18,334 bases of DNA from Alloprevotella sp. (GCA_015259235.1 JABZGM010000022.1:1-18334), one strand, 5' to 3'. Shown: positions 8,408-15,229, counted from the stretch's first letter. Numbers and translations: made by a program. Notes: generated by a model not told the origin, from the letters alone.

Positions 8408-8488
8408 TCTAGAAGTTCTAGTTTTTCTAGAAGTTCTAGTTTTTCTAGAGGTTTTAGAATCTCCAGTTTTTCTAGAGCATCCAGCTTC
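8408..8488. repeat. Nine-copy degenerate 9-bp tandem repeat (TCTAGnnnT type)
   Basis: Units in order: TCTAGAAGT, TCTAGTTTT, TCTAGAAGT, TCTAGTTTT, TCTAGAGGT, TTTAGAATC, TCCAGTTTT, TCTAGAGCA, TCCAGCTTC. The first four make two identical 18-bp blocks. On the minus strand they translate as a leucine/glutamate repeat in a frame that runs over the rubredoxin gene, which I take as a by-product of the period. Confidence 0.85.
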
Positions 8489-8489
8489 T

Positions 8490-8531
8490 GAAAAAGCCAT
8501 TCCCCAACTTGCCGTAACAAATCGGGGAATG
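8490..8531 (-). terminator. Intrinsic terminator of the rubredoxin gene
   Basis: On the minus strand CATTCCCC (8531-8524) pairs perfectly with GGGGAATG (8505-8498), followed by GCTTTTTC. A small CCTCC/GGAGG hairpin (8543-8555) lies between it and the stop codon. Confidence 0.8.
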
Positions 8532-8561
8532 ATGTAGAATTACCTCCGATGGAGGCTATGT

Positions 8562-8726
8562 TTAGTCTTCGTAGGGTACGAAATCTTCCTTCGTAACACC
8601 GCAGATGGGACAGCACCAATCTTCTGGAATGTCTTCAAATGCAGTGCCAGGAGCAATACCAGAATCGGGATCTCCTTCAGCGGGATCGTAAATATAGCCA
8701 CAAGGCTCGCAAAGATACTTTTGCAT
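8562..8726 (-). CDS. Rubredoxin
   Basis: A 54-residue iron protein from ATG 8726 to TAA 8562. It has the two rubredoxin knuckles: CEPCGY (Cys6, Cys9) and CPICG (Cys39, Cys42), which bind one Fe in FeS4 geometry. The aromatic core (Tyr4, Tyr11, Tyr13, Trp37, Phe49) and the DPDSGIAPGTAFEDIPEDW block are standard. Trp37 is followed by an extra Cys38 where most rubredoxins have Val or another non-cysteine. Rubredoxin is a small cytoplasmic one-electron carrier; in anaerobes it commonly feeds peroxide- or oxygen-reducing enzymes, which fits its place next to bcp, though no rubrerythrin or oxidoreductase partner lies in the window. It is flanked by its own promoter and terminator, so it is probably monocistronic. 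Confidence 0.95.
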   Translation of the reverse strand: MQKYLCEPCGYIYDPAEGDPDSGIAPGTAFEDIPEDWCCPICGVTKEDFVPYED

Positions 8727-8806
8727 AGTTGTTCTATTGTTAAATTGTTAAGTTTATGTTGAGATAGAGGGGGAGCGCCCGCGACGGCAACTCACAACCT
8801 TCACTG

Positions 8807-8838
8807 CAAAGTTGGAAAATTATTTTCATTCTTCCAAA
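8807..8838 (-). promoter_or_regulatory. Rubredoxin promoter (TTTG-N20-CAACTTTG)
   Basis: The minus strand has TTTG (8838-8835), a 20-nt spacer and CAACTTTG (8814-8807), one base off TAnnTTTG. The predicted leader is about 75 nt. Confidence 0.55.
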
Positions 8839-8922
8839 TGTTTTCCCACAAAAAACAGCAAATTTCTATCGTTTGCGATTATTTTGTCGAATGAGGTTGA
8901 AATTTTAGGGCTTATTCTGCTC

Positions 8923-8959
8923 TACACAAGCCTTTTTCAGCTATACACAAACCTTTTTC
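8923..8959. repeat. Direct repeat of TACACAAnCCTTTTTC, period 21 bp
   Basis: Copies at 8923-8938 and 8944-8959 differ at one base. They lie just past the stop of the WbqC-family gene. The motif resembles the 21-bp units at 13898-13960 (CACAAG, then TTTCAGCT). Confidence 0.65.
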
Positions 8960-8963
8960 CTCC

Positions 8964-9755
8964 TCAACAAATGGAGCTGCGCAGCACAATTCGACTTTCC
9001 GGTCCCATATTGAAGAGAAGATCCACGATACTCAAATTAGGCAGAAAGCCATGACGCTGAGAAAAGATTTGATAGTAGGTTTGAGGATGAAAAGTGGAGT
9101 CGCTACGACAATCGAGTTTAGGACGAATCATTTCGCGATAATCTTGATAATTCCACGAGGGAAGCATGAGAGCATGGGGAGACGTTTCGCCGACTTTGTC
9201 CCCAGCCTCAGAGAGAGCGACCAACTGTTTCTTGAGTTCATCCCGAAATTGCAACGTGGCTTGCGTTGAGATACTCGCTTCTTGCAACCTCCCTTCTGCA
9301 TCCAACAAGAGATATTCTCCTTCATTCACCACAATCTTGGGATGGATATCGAGTAGACGCAAGACTAAGTGGTGCAAATCTGCGTTGAAATCGACTAGTC
9401 GCTCATATTCTCCTTGATAAATGGCGGCAAAATCATCGGCATAGTATTCAAAAAAGGGGGTGCGCTCATAGGCTGCCACAAGTGCATTCCAATGGAGTTG
9501 TCGCCATCGATTGTGGTCGATGATACGCATCTCTCGCGTAGGGGTCTTATGATCTCCACCTAATTCCTTGCATCCTTGCACAGGGATAGTGAGCGACTGC
9601 GTGCCATCCGCCGTGGCGATGACACATCGGTTGCGAAACGTCTGTTTCACATAGTGGTCGCTACGTTCTTCCACCACAAAAGGGGCAGAGATGAGCTTGG
9701 TATAATAATGCACCGGAGCGAGGTAAGCCGAAGTGAGCAACGGAATCGGAGACAT
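8964..9755 (-). CDS. WbqC-like family protein
   Basis: A 263-residue soluble protein starting at ATG 9755. The opening LLTSAYLAPVHYYTKL, the KQTFRNRC segment, TIPV and the HWNALVAAYERTPFFEYY block are typical of the WbqC-like family, as is the C-terminal YYQIFSQRHGFLPNLSIVDLLFNMGPES. The family was named from O-antigen loci, but its biochemistry is not firmly established; in Bacteroidetes a copy often sits directly behind lepB, as here. It is probably transcribed with lepB: the 146-bp gap between them has no recognisable promoter but holds a strong hairpin (9781-9822). No signal peptide or membrane helix is visible. Downstream are 21-bp-period repeats rather than a clear terminator. Confidence 0.85.
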   Translation of the reverse strand: MSPIPLLTSAYLAPVHYYTKLISAPFVVEERSDHYVKQTFRNRCVIATADGTQSLTIPVQGCKELGGDHKTPTREMRIIDHNRWRQLHWNALVAAYERTPFFEYYADDFAAIYQGEYERLVDFNADLHHLVLRLLDIHPKIVVNEGEYLLLDAEGRLQEASISTQATLQFRDELKKQLVALSEAGDKVGETSPHALMLPSWNYQDYREMIRPKLDCRSDSTFHPQTYYQIFSQRHGFLPNLSIVDLLFNMGPESRIVLRSSIC

Positions 9756-9780
9756 ATTCTATAGGTTTATATAAATAAGT

Positions 9781-9822
9781 ATGGGATGCACGTCCTTTTG
9801 TATGATAGGCGGTGCATCCCAT
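9781..9822 (-). other. Intercistronic hairpin between lepB and the WbqC-family gene
   Basis: Perfect 11-bp arms (ATGGGATGCAC at 9781-9791 and GTGCATCCCAT at 9812-9822) enclose 20 nt. On the minus transcript it is followed by ACTTATTTATATAAACC and then the next start codon, without a U-run. It could be a processing or stability element, or a weak attenuator. Confidence 0.7.
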
Positions 9823-9901
9823 TTCAATATCTTACTCTATCAAAGAGCATCTTGCACACCCTAGCATGGGATAGAACAAGAGTTGAAATTATACTTTCTA
9901 A

Positions 9902-11326
9902 CTATTTTATACCATCTACCCACTTGAAGGTGCGGTTCCAACGGATTTTTCCATCCATAAAACCATAGTCGGGATCGAGAGAAAGCCATACCATGAGGGG
10001 TTTTCCCACGATGTGATCTTCTGGAACAAATCCCCAGAATCGGGAGTCGGCAGAAAGGTCGCGATTATCGCCCATCATCCAGTAGTAGTCGAGCTTAAAG
10101 GTGTAGTTTGCAGCGACTTTGCCATTGATGAGGATTTTATCGCCTTTCACCTCCAACTTATTGCCCTCATAAACGGCAATACAACGCTCATACAAGGGAA
10201 GATTTGCAAGCGACAACTGCACCGTTTCTCCTTTCTTGGGAATCCAGATGGGACCATAGTCGGAGGTCGTCCAGGTTTTTGCCATATTGAGGGGGAAGAG
10301 CCAGTGGTTATAACTGGGTTCTTTGCCTTCTATTGTTGCCACTTCGGGGTGATGCTCAAAATATTTGTAAAGCTGAGCAGTGAGTGGCATGCTAATAACT
10401 TGCCCCTCTCCAGCACGAGAAAGATCTTCGCGAGTGACGCCATTTTCCTTCAAGAATTCCACACTGGGAGCCTGCTTGAAACGCACATTATATACAAGCT
10501 GCATGTTTTCAGGTCGTGCTTGCTTCTTGCCATTGATATAGATATCGTTGTTTTTGATTTGCAAGGTTTGACCTGCCACCGCAACACAACGCTTGACGTA
10601 GTTCTCACGTCTATCCACAGGACGAGAGATGATTTCCCCTATCTCGGTGCTTTGCTTCAAAATCTGCTGTCCAATGCTGTAGATTTTGGCGAAGGCTGCA
10701 CGTTGCTCTTGAGGAGAAAGCGAGTCGCTAGGCTCGTTGATACCAAGTGCCTGCGCACCGGTGGAGTAAACAAGCCCATAATAGTCTTGATTCTGGAAGT
10801 TGCTGGCTACGGTGTCGCCCGAAGGATAGTTGAACACCACGATATCCCCAACTTCCACTCGTCCCAAACCTTTCACACGACGGTAGTCCCATTGTGGCCA
10901 CTCGATATAACTCTTACCACCTCCCAGCCATGCAGGAAGATTGTGCTGAGTGAGTGGCATCGTGAGGGGAGTTTGTGGGATGCGAGGACCATAGCTCAAC
11001 TTAGACACCAGGAGATAATCACCAGTCAACAACGTCTTCTCGAGCGAAGAAGAGGGGATGACAAAGTTTTGAAAGAAATATTGGTTGATAAAGTAGATGG
11101 CTACGAGTGCAAACACAATAGCATCTACCCAACTCATCACCGTGCGCACGATGGGATCAGGACTATTGCGCCACCAACCCCAGTTGATTTTGCGACTGAT
11201 GTAGAGATCATAAATGAAAGGCACTACGAGAAGTCCCCACCATGAACCTACCCAAAGGAGGAAAAGAAGATAAAGCGCGGTGACCACTCCAAAGAGCGTC
11301 CATTGACGGCGCGTTGCTTTTGGCAT
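9902..11326 (-). CDS. lepB: Signal peptidase I
   Basis: The frame reaches ATG 11416, but I place the start at ATG 11326 (MPKATRRQW) because Bacteroidales homologues begin there; 11335 is also possible. That gives 474 residues. Two N-terminal membrane helices (about 12-40 and 66-84) are followed by box B, PSSSLEKTLL, where Ser94 is the nucleophile and Leu replaces the usual Met. Box D is ENYVKRCVAVAG, with Lys245 as general base, and box E is GDNRDLSADSRFWG (419-432). The protein cuts signal peptides from exported proteins at the outer face of the inner membrane. About 150 residues separate boxes B and D, far more than in minimal enzymes; large insertions are usual in this phylum. It lies between dapB and the WbqC-family gene on one strand, with no clear promoter of its own in the 135-bp gap before it. 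Confidence 0.93.
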   Translation of the reverse strand: MPKATRRQWTLFGVVTALYLLFLLWVGSWWGLLVVPFIYDLYISRKINWGWWRNSPDPIVRTVMSWVDAIVFALVAIYFINQYFFQNFVIPSSSLEKTLLTGDYLLVSKLSYGPRIPQTPLTMPLTQHNLPAWLGGGKSYIEWPQWDYRRVKGLGRVEVGDIVVFNYPSGDTVASNFQNQDYYGLVYSTGAQALGINEPSDSLSPQEQRAAFAKIYSIGQQILKQSTEIGEIISRPVDRRENYVKRCVAVAGQTLQIKNNDIYINGKKQARPENMQLVYNVRFKQAPSVEFLKENGVTREDLSRAGEGQVISMPLTAQLYKYFEHHPEVATIEGKEPSYNHWLFPLNMAKTWTTSDYGPIWIPKKGETVQLSLANLPLYERCIAVYEGNKLEVKGDKILINGKVAANYTFKLDYYWMMGDNRDLSADSRFWGFVPEDHIVGKPLMVWLSLDPDYGFMDGKIRWNRTFKWVDGIK

Positions 11327-11461
11327 TGTGAACATAAATCGAGGATTTATGATGGATAGAAAGGATAAAGAATATAGAATCTTCGCCAGCGACATCGAGC
11401 ATGCTACAAAAAACATTTTGCACGCTGCACAACACGCTAGGCAAGAATCACACGCTATATG

Positions 11462-12217
11462 CTAGAAGTTGAAAAGGTCGTCAATAGTGAGCCAACCTTC
11501 GTGCTTAGCCACGTATTCAGCAGCAAGAACAGCACCGAGGGCAAAGCCTTGACGCGAATGCGCATCGTGCGTGATGCGGATGCAATCGGCTGGAGAATCG
11601 TACTCGACAGTGTGAATACCGGGCACTTCGTCGCGGCGGATGGCATCAATGCGCAGTGTTTCGGGAGCATTTTCTTTGCTTCCCGTGACAGAGCCATCGG
11701 CTTCCAGCACTTCACCTTTCACCCAGGTCTTCTTGCGTTCCATGCGATCCACGATTTGTTCTGCCAGCGTAATAGCAGTGCCAGAAGGAGCATCCAATTT
11801 GTGTACATGATGTGTCTCCGTCATCGTCACATCATAGTCGGGAAATTGGTTCATGATGTGAGCCAAATACTTATTCACCGCACCAAAAATGGCTACTCCG
11901 AGAGAAAAATTCGATGCCCAGAGCAGAGTTTTACCCTCATTTGCGCAAGCGGCTTTGAGTTCTGTTTCGTGGGCAGCGAGCCAGCCGGTGCTTCCACTCA
12001 CCACTTTCACGCCTTGCGCCCAAGCCTTCTGGAGGTTGTCGTAAGCCGCAGTGGGATTGGTAAATTCGATGGCAACTTCCGCCGAGCGAAAAGCATCACT
12101 ATCGAAATCATTGACATTATTCACATCAATAATAGACACGATTTCATGACCGCGCTTCTTGGCGATGTCCTCAATCATGTGGCCCATTTTGCCATATCCT
12201 ATGAGTGCTATCTTCAT
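11462..12217 (-). CDS. dapB: 4-hydroxy-tetrahydrodipicolinate reductase
   Basis: Start chosen at ATG 12217 (MKIALIGYGKMG), which puts the nucleotide-binding glycine motif at the N-terminus; the longer frame adds 24 residues without homology. The 251-residue length is normal for the short Bacteroidetes form. GYGKMG (7-12) binds NAD(P)H, VVSGSTGW (72-79) is the conserved second loop, and ETHHVHKLDAPSGTA (134-148) holds the catalytic His136/His137, Lys140 and the substrate-binding loop. The enzyme reduces the DapA product in the lysine/diaminopimelate pathway, supplying peptidoglycan cross-links. Its own promoter is visible in the recO-dapB gap, and lepB follows 135 bp downstream. Confidence 0.95.
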   Translation of the reverse strand: MKIALIGYGKMGHMIEDIAKKRGHEIVSIIDVNNVNDFDSDAFRSAEVAIEFTNPTAAYDNLQKAWAQGVKVVSGSTGWLAAHETELKAACANEGKTLLWASNFSLGVAIFGAVNKYLAHIMNQFPDYDVTMTETHHVHKLDAPSGTAITLAEQIVDRMERKKTWVKGEVLEADGSVTGSKENAPETLRIDAIRRDEVPGIHTVEYDSPADCIRITHDAHSRQGFALGAVLAAEYVAKHEGWLTIDDLFNF

Positions 12218-12258
12218 ATTTTGCTGAATTATCTGCTTATTTTCTATAGATTTAGGGA

Positions 12259-12290
12259 CAAAAATACGGCTTTCTGCCGACTGTCGCAAA
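12259..12290 (-). promoter_or_regulatory. dapB promoter (TTTG-N20-TATTTTTG)
   Basis: TTTG (12290-12287) and TATTTTTG (12266-12259) on the minus strand are exactly 20 nt apart, one of the best promoter matches in the window. The spacer contains an inverted repeat, CGGC/GCCG around a 5-nt centre (12267-12279). Confidence 0.65.
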
Positions 12291-12316
12291 TCTTTCTTTG
12301 ATTTTAGACTGAATAA

Positions 12317-13039
12317 CTACGTAAAAATTTCACGCATCACTTCCCAACTCTTCAACTCTGGTAGAGAGGAGATATGCAAACGATAGTAGGTGAGAATCAG
12401 TTCTAAGATGCGATTGCGCTGCACTCGTGTGAGTCGAAAGAGGTGCATCGTAGCAAAGTTCATGCGCAAAAGCTGCTCGAAAGCTCTAGCCTCATCCCCA
12501 TATATATAATATACGTGCGCAGGCGCGCGAGGCACAAATTCCGCTGCCATAAGATCAAAGAAGGGCAATGAAGTCTCAGCGGTATTGGGAGAGATGCCCA
12601 AGAATTGCGCCAAGCGCATGAGAAAGAGCAGATGAAAATTAGCATATCCTTCCTCTGCCGTGTCCAACCATGTGAGGCTATGCAGGAGATAATCAAAAAA
12701 CAGTTCGCCAGACTGTTCATGGCGACAAACCTGCATCAGAAACTCCGCGAGAAAAAGGGTGAGGGTAGCTTTTATGGGTGAAGTATGTAGCGAACGCCAA
12801 GGCTGTGCCACCCGAGCAGAGATCGGTCGCATCAATTTGGCTCGAGGTTTTTCCTCCCATTCCACTTCCAGCACAGCCATTGGTTGAAAGATGGTATGTC
12901 TTATTTTAGCGCGCGGCGCATGAGAAATGCGCACGACAAAGGAAATTCTGCCATGATTTCGCGCCAAACCTTCCACAATAAGTTGGTCGTCGCGATGTCG
13001 AAGTGCGTGAAAAATGAGTATTTCGTCGTGGATGATCAT
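12317..13039 (-). CDS. recO: DNA repair protein RecO
   Basis: I place the start at ATG 13039 (MIIHDEILIFHALRHRDDQLIV); the frame continues five codons upstream to a TTG. The 240-residue protein begins with the RecO OB fold (about 1-80, including GRISFVVRIS and the LEVEW strand) and continues into the helical domain. The usual RecO zinc-binding cysteines are absent, as in other Bacteroidetes. RecO works with RecR and RecF to load RecA on SSB-coated single-stranded DNA during gap repair. It diverges from tRNA-Glu/rpsT. dapB follows after 99 bp but has its own promoter. Confidence 0.9.
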   Translation of the reverse strand: MIIHDEILIFHALRHRDDQLIVEGLARNHGRISFVVRISHAPRAKIRHTIFQPMAVLEVEWEEKPRAKLMRPISARVAQPWRSLHTSPIKATLTLFLAEFLMQVCRHEQSGELFFDYLLHSLTWLDTAEEGYANFHLLFLMRLAQFLGISPNTAETSLPFFDLMAAEFVPRAPAHVYYIYGDEARAFEQLLRMNFATMHLFRLTRVQRNRILELILTYYRLHISSLPELKSWEVMREIFT

Positions 13040-13087
13040 ATTTTTCTTCGTCAATCACCCTCAAAAGGGCATTTTTTTCAGTCCAGA

Positions 13088-13095
13088 CAAAGTTA
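13088..13095 (-). promoter_or_regulatory. -7 box of recO
   Basis: TAACTTTG on the minus strand, an exact TAnnTTTG match 49 bp before ATG 13039. The same octamer precedes the beta-galactosidase. No clear TTTG element lies upstream. Confidence 0.5.
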
Positions 13096-13107
13096 CGTTG
13101 AAAAGTT

Positions 13108-13156
13108 GATTTGGGCGAAAATCCCAGAGAAAAAGGGGTGATTTAGGGCGAAAATC
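13108..13156. repeat. Direct repeat GATTTnGGGCGAAAATC in the recO/tRNA-Glu divergent region
   Basis: Copies at 13108-13123 and 13140-13156 differ by one inserted A. Up to 13200 the sequence continues as A-rich CGAAAAA-type low-complexity DNA, possibly acting as an upstream element for the tRNA promoter. Confidence 0.5.
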
Positions 13157-13206
13157 AACGAAAACGAGGAAAAATCGACGAAAAACGAAAAAAAATCAGA
13201 GAAAGA

Positions 13207-13238
13207 CTTGGTGGTTTCAGAAAAAGTCTCTACCTTTG
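13207..13238 (+). promoter_or_regulatory. tRNA-Glu / rpsT promoter (CTTG-N20-TACCTTTG)
   Basis: CTTG (13207-13210), 20 nt, then TACCTTTG (13231-13238), followed by CATCGCAATC. Sequence 13221-13248 is nearly the same as 18102-18130, marking both as the same strong promoter class. Confidence 0.7.
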
Positions 13239-13294
13239 CATCGCAATCGGGAAACAACGGCACACTACAAGATGCGACGCTGACCCAAACGCAC

Positions 13295-13369
13295 GGTCCC
13301 TTCGTCTATCGGTTAGGACGAGAGATTTTCATTCTCTAAAGAGGAGTTCGACTCTCCTAGGGACTACCA
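13295..13369 (+). tRNA. tRNA-Glu (anticodon UUC), CCA encoded
   Basis: A 75-nt cloverleaf. The acceptor GGTCCCT pairs with AGGGACT (one G-U at the end). The D arm contains GGTTAGGAC, the anticodon stem AGAGA/TCTCT closes loop TTTTCAT with TTC at 13328-13330, and the T arm is AGGAG-TTCGACT-CTCCT. ACCA follows directly. It decodes GAA/GAG. Confidence 0.96.
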
Positions 13370-13380
13370 AGTAATCGAAG

Positions 13381-13406
13381 TGGGGAGTTCTGCAAAGAAT
13401 TCCCCA
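13381..13406 (+). terminator. Hairpin between tRNA-Glu and rpsT
   Basis: TGGGGA/TCCCCA and TTCT/AGAA pair around a GCAA loop, followed by TCTTCATTCTCATT, which is U-rich but interrupted. It could terminate most tRNA transcripts, leaving read-through for rpsT, or serve tRNA 3' processing. Confidence 0.55.
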
Positions 13407-13531
13407 TCTTCATTCTCATTCGCAATGGCTACGTCTGAAGCAGCACCGTCGTGAGACGTTCTAAATTCCTCCTGCTGAAGAGTGCCGGCAGTCAATTCTA
13501 AGTTTTAATCAATCAAACAACTCCATTTCAC

Positions 13532-13786
13532 ATGGCAAACCACAAATCATCGGTAAAGAGAATTCGTCAGACCGCCACTCGTCGCTTGCACAATCGTTAC
13601 TACGCTAAGACTATGCGTAACGCAGTTCGCAAGCTCCGCGCTACTACCGACAAAGCTGTAGCAGTTGAACTTCTTCCTAAAGTACAGAAGATGCTCGATA
13701 AGCTCGCTAAGACGAACATCATCCACAAGAACAAGGCCGCTAACATCAAGTCTAGCCTCATGATTCACGTGAGCAAATTGGCTTAA
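13532..13786 (+). CDS. rpsT: 30S ribosomal protein S20
   Basis: An 84-residue, strongly basic protein, MANHKSSVKRIRQTATRRLHNRYYAK to SLMIHVSKLA, of normal S20 length and sequence. S20 binds 16S rRNA early in 30S assembly. It follows tRNA-Glu by 162 bp, and that gap has no TAnnTTTG box, so it is probably transcribed from the tRNA promoter through the hairpin at 13381-13406. The leader also contains an ACGTCT/AGACGT pair (13431-13459) and CTGC/GCAG pairing, which could be an S20 autoregulatory site; this is inference from the known autoregulation of S20 in other bacteria. A strong terminator follows the stop codon by 26 bp. Confidence 0.97.
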   Translation: MANHKSSVKRIRQTATRRLHNRYYAKTMRNAVRKLRATTDKAVAVELLPKVQKMLDKLAKTNIIHKNKAANIKSSLMIHVSKLA

Positions 13787-13812
13787 GTTGCCGACTTCTT
13801 CAATAGAATTAG

Positions 13813-13850
13813 AAAGCCGCTCCTTTTGGGAGTGGCTTTTTTTGTTTTTA
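13813..13850 (+). terminator. Intrinsic terminator of rpsT
   Basis: AAAGCCGCTCC pairs with GGAGTGGCTTT (one G-T) around a TTTTG-type loop and is followed by TTTTTTGTTTTTA. Confidence 0.9.
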
Positions 13851-13897
13851 TCTCTCAAGATTTCAGACACACAGAGGTTTTGGGGTATATATCTTGC

Positions 13898-13960
13898 CTC
13901 ACAAGAAAGTTATTTCAGCTCACAGGACAAAAATCTCATCTCACAAGATACGTATTTACA
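13898..13960. repeat. Three 21-bp direct repeats, CTCACARGA type
   Basis: Units 13898-13918, 13919-13939 and 13940-13960 each start CTCACA and are exactly 21 bp long, with a TATTT or AAATC centre. The array ends precisely where the inverted repeat at 13961 begins. Confidence 0.65.
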
Positions 13961-14013
13961 CCAAATCGGTCATTAGATATTGAACAGACTTCATTATCTA
14001 ATGACCGATTTGG
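13961..14013. repeat. Perfect 19-bp inverted repeat containing the dispersed CTAATGACCGATT element
   Basis: The arms CCAAATCGGTCATTAGATA (13961-13979) and its exact complement (13995-14013) enclose 15 nt. It lies between the convergent rpsT and WYL genes. No U-run follows on either strand, so it is not a standard terminator. Its core matches the repeats at 3570 and 18311. Confidence 0.85.
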
Positions 14014-14073
14014 CTTTAATTCTCAGAAGAAGTTTACATCACCTCTCAAAAAAGACGGATTTCCTCCTCACGC

Positions 14074-14979
14074 CTACTTCATAAATCGCATAGCAGCTTG
14101 AGAAATCTGCTCCCGAATGTAATCTTCCAGCTCGGGAGCATCGACAATTTCAATATCTTCGAGGAGCCCCATCACAAAACGCCCCACACCTTTCATCGAA
14201 CAAAACTCATCTTTCCACAACCAATGTGAGTCGTCTTCTTGCGTCAAGCGGCGCTCTGCCTGTGGATACTCATCGAGCAGCACACTCTTTGCCAGTACCC
14301 CAAGACGCAACGCCACCCTTGTGGTGCTTTCTCCAGAGAAGTGAAACAAATCGACCAACAGCGGACGATGCTCCTCACGATAACTCCAACGCAAATCCAC
14401 CAGTTCCACCTCTTCCGTTCGGGAGAGGTTAAAGGTTTTATTCGTGCGCGTACTGATTTCAAAGCACCGCACGTCTCGATTACCGGGCAAGAAAGCATAA
14501 GGCTCCACGTAGCGATCCCTCTTCCGACTGCGCGATGAGCGATAACCACGCAGCACCACTATGCGTTCCCCCTCAATGGCTTCAAACATCGTGCGAATGT
14601 TGCGCCCCGTCACTTCGTCCACATCGGGAGGAATAAACAAGCTCTCACTCGTGGATCGCTCCAATTTCTCGCGCAGCAAACGCGCCTGCACCGAACTGTT
14701 CGGCACAGCAGTAAGAATTTGTCGAAGCGTGAGCACCTCATCGGGCGTAAAGTGCAAAAACGATGTTACGCGTTTAAGAAAAGGAGCATCAGCGCGCAAA
14801 CGATAACCACGACTTTGCCGTTCGAGAGTCAAACCCAACCGCGGAAAAGTCTCCAGCAATCGATACACCCTTCGAGGATGCAAGCGACTGCGCTCTACCA
14901 TTTGAGCCACGGTCAAAAACTGACCCTCAGCCAAAATCTCCACTAATTGCAAAGCACGAGTAAGGGATTCATATTCCAT
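14074..14979 (-). CDS. WYL-domain transcriptional regulator
   Basis: Start set at ATG 14979 (MEYESLTRALQL); the frame extends three codons to a TTG. The protein is 301 residues. Residues 1-65 form a winged helix-turn-helix (LTVAQMVERSRLHPRRVYRLLETFPRLG with wing LERQSRGYRL). After a linker, about 125-215 form the WYL Sm-like fold (ERIVVLRGYRSS, RYVEPYAFLPGNRDVRCFEIS, KTFNLSRTEEVEL). The eponymous Trp-Tyr-Leu reads Arg-Cys-Phe here, so the ligand pocket may differ. A WCX-like C-terminal domain completes it. WYL regulators bind nucleic-acid or nucleotide ligands and control stress or defence genes in some bacteria; no such genes adjoin it here, so its target is unknown. It diverges from the helicase leader. 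Confidence 0.88.
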   Translation of the reverse strand: MEYESLTRALQLVEILAEGQFLTVAQMVERSRLHPRRVYRLLETFPRLGLTLERQSRGYRLRADAPFLKRVTSFLHFTPDEVLTLRQILTAVPNSSVQARLLREKLERSTSESLFIPPDVDEVTGRNIRTMFEAIEGERIVVLRGYRSSRSRKRDRYVEPYAFLPGNRDVRCFEISTRTNKTFNLSRTEEVELVDLRWSYREEHRPLLVDLFHFSGESTTRVALRLGVLAKSVLLDEYPQAERRLTQEDDSHWLWKDEFCSMKGVGRFVMGLLEDIEIVDAPELEDYIREQISQAAMRFMK

Positions 14980-14988
14980 AGCAAGCAA

Positions 14989-15229
14989 AAGAGAGTAACA
15001 TTACTATCATAGACTGCCGCATCTTCATCAGACATCAACCCACCACACGAAGGATTCGGCAAAATAAGCTAAAAAAATTGCGGATCACTCCGTCCAATCC
15101 TCATTTTGCACCAAGCAGAAGTTCAAACAAAAGCGAAGCCGACATAGCATAAGCCCTACAAAGCTACGAAAAAAGAATGAAAATCAAGAGATTGTACCTG
15201 CAAAAGCCCAGTATCTCAGCAGAAAATCG
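14989..15229. other. Divergent intergenic region, WYL regulator / helicase leader (first half)
   Basis: The only features I see are the probable regulator promoter at 15159-15188 and AT-rich DNA. No coding frame or repeat stands out. The stretch continues into the RNA leader described separately. Confidence 0.4.
15159..15188 (-). promoter_or_regulatory. Probable promoter of the WYL regulator
   Basis: TAGCTTTG (15166-15159) on the minus strand is an exact -7 match. CTTG (15188-15185) lies 18 nt upstream, slightly short of the usual spacing. The predicted leader is about 175 nt. Confidence 0.4.

Noticed and set aside
8408..8488. Possible CRISPR array
   Set aside because: Units are 9 bp and contiguous, with no spacers and no cas genes nearby.
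8311..8619. 102-codon minus-strand frame with a Leu/Glu repeat
   Set aside because: It overlaps the rubredoxin gene in another frame, crosses the rubredoxin terminator, and its repeat is just the 9-bp tandem DNA repeat.
10013..11245. 410-codon plus-strand frame
   Set aside because: Antisense to lepB, which has all signal peptidase boxes; no domain is visible.
13961..14013. Bidirectional terminator for rpsT and the WYL gene
   Set aside because: No U-run follows the stem on either strand, and rpsT already has a strong terminator at 13813-13850.
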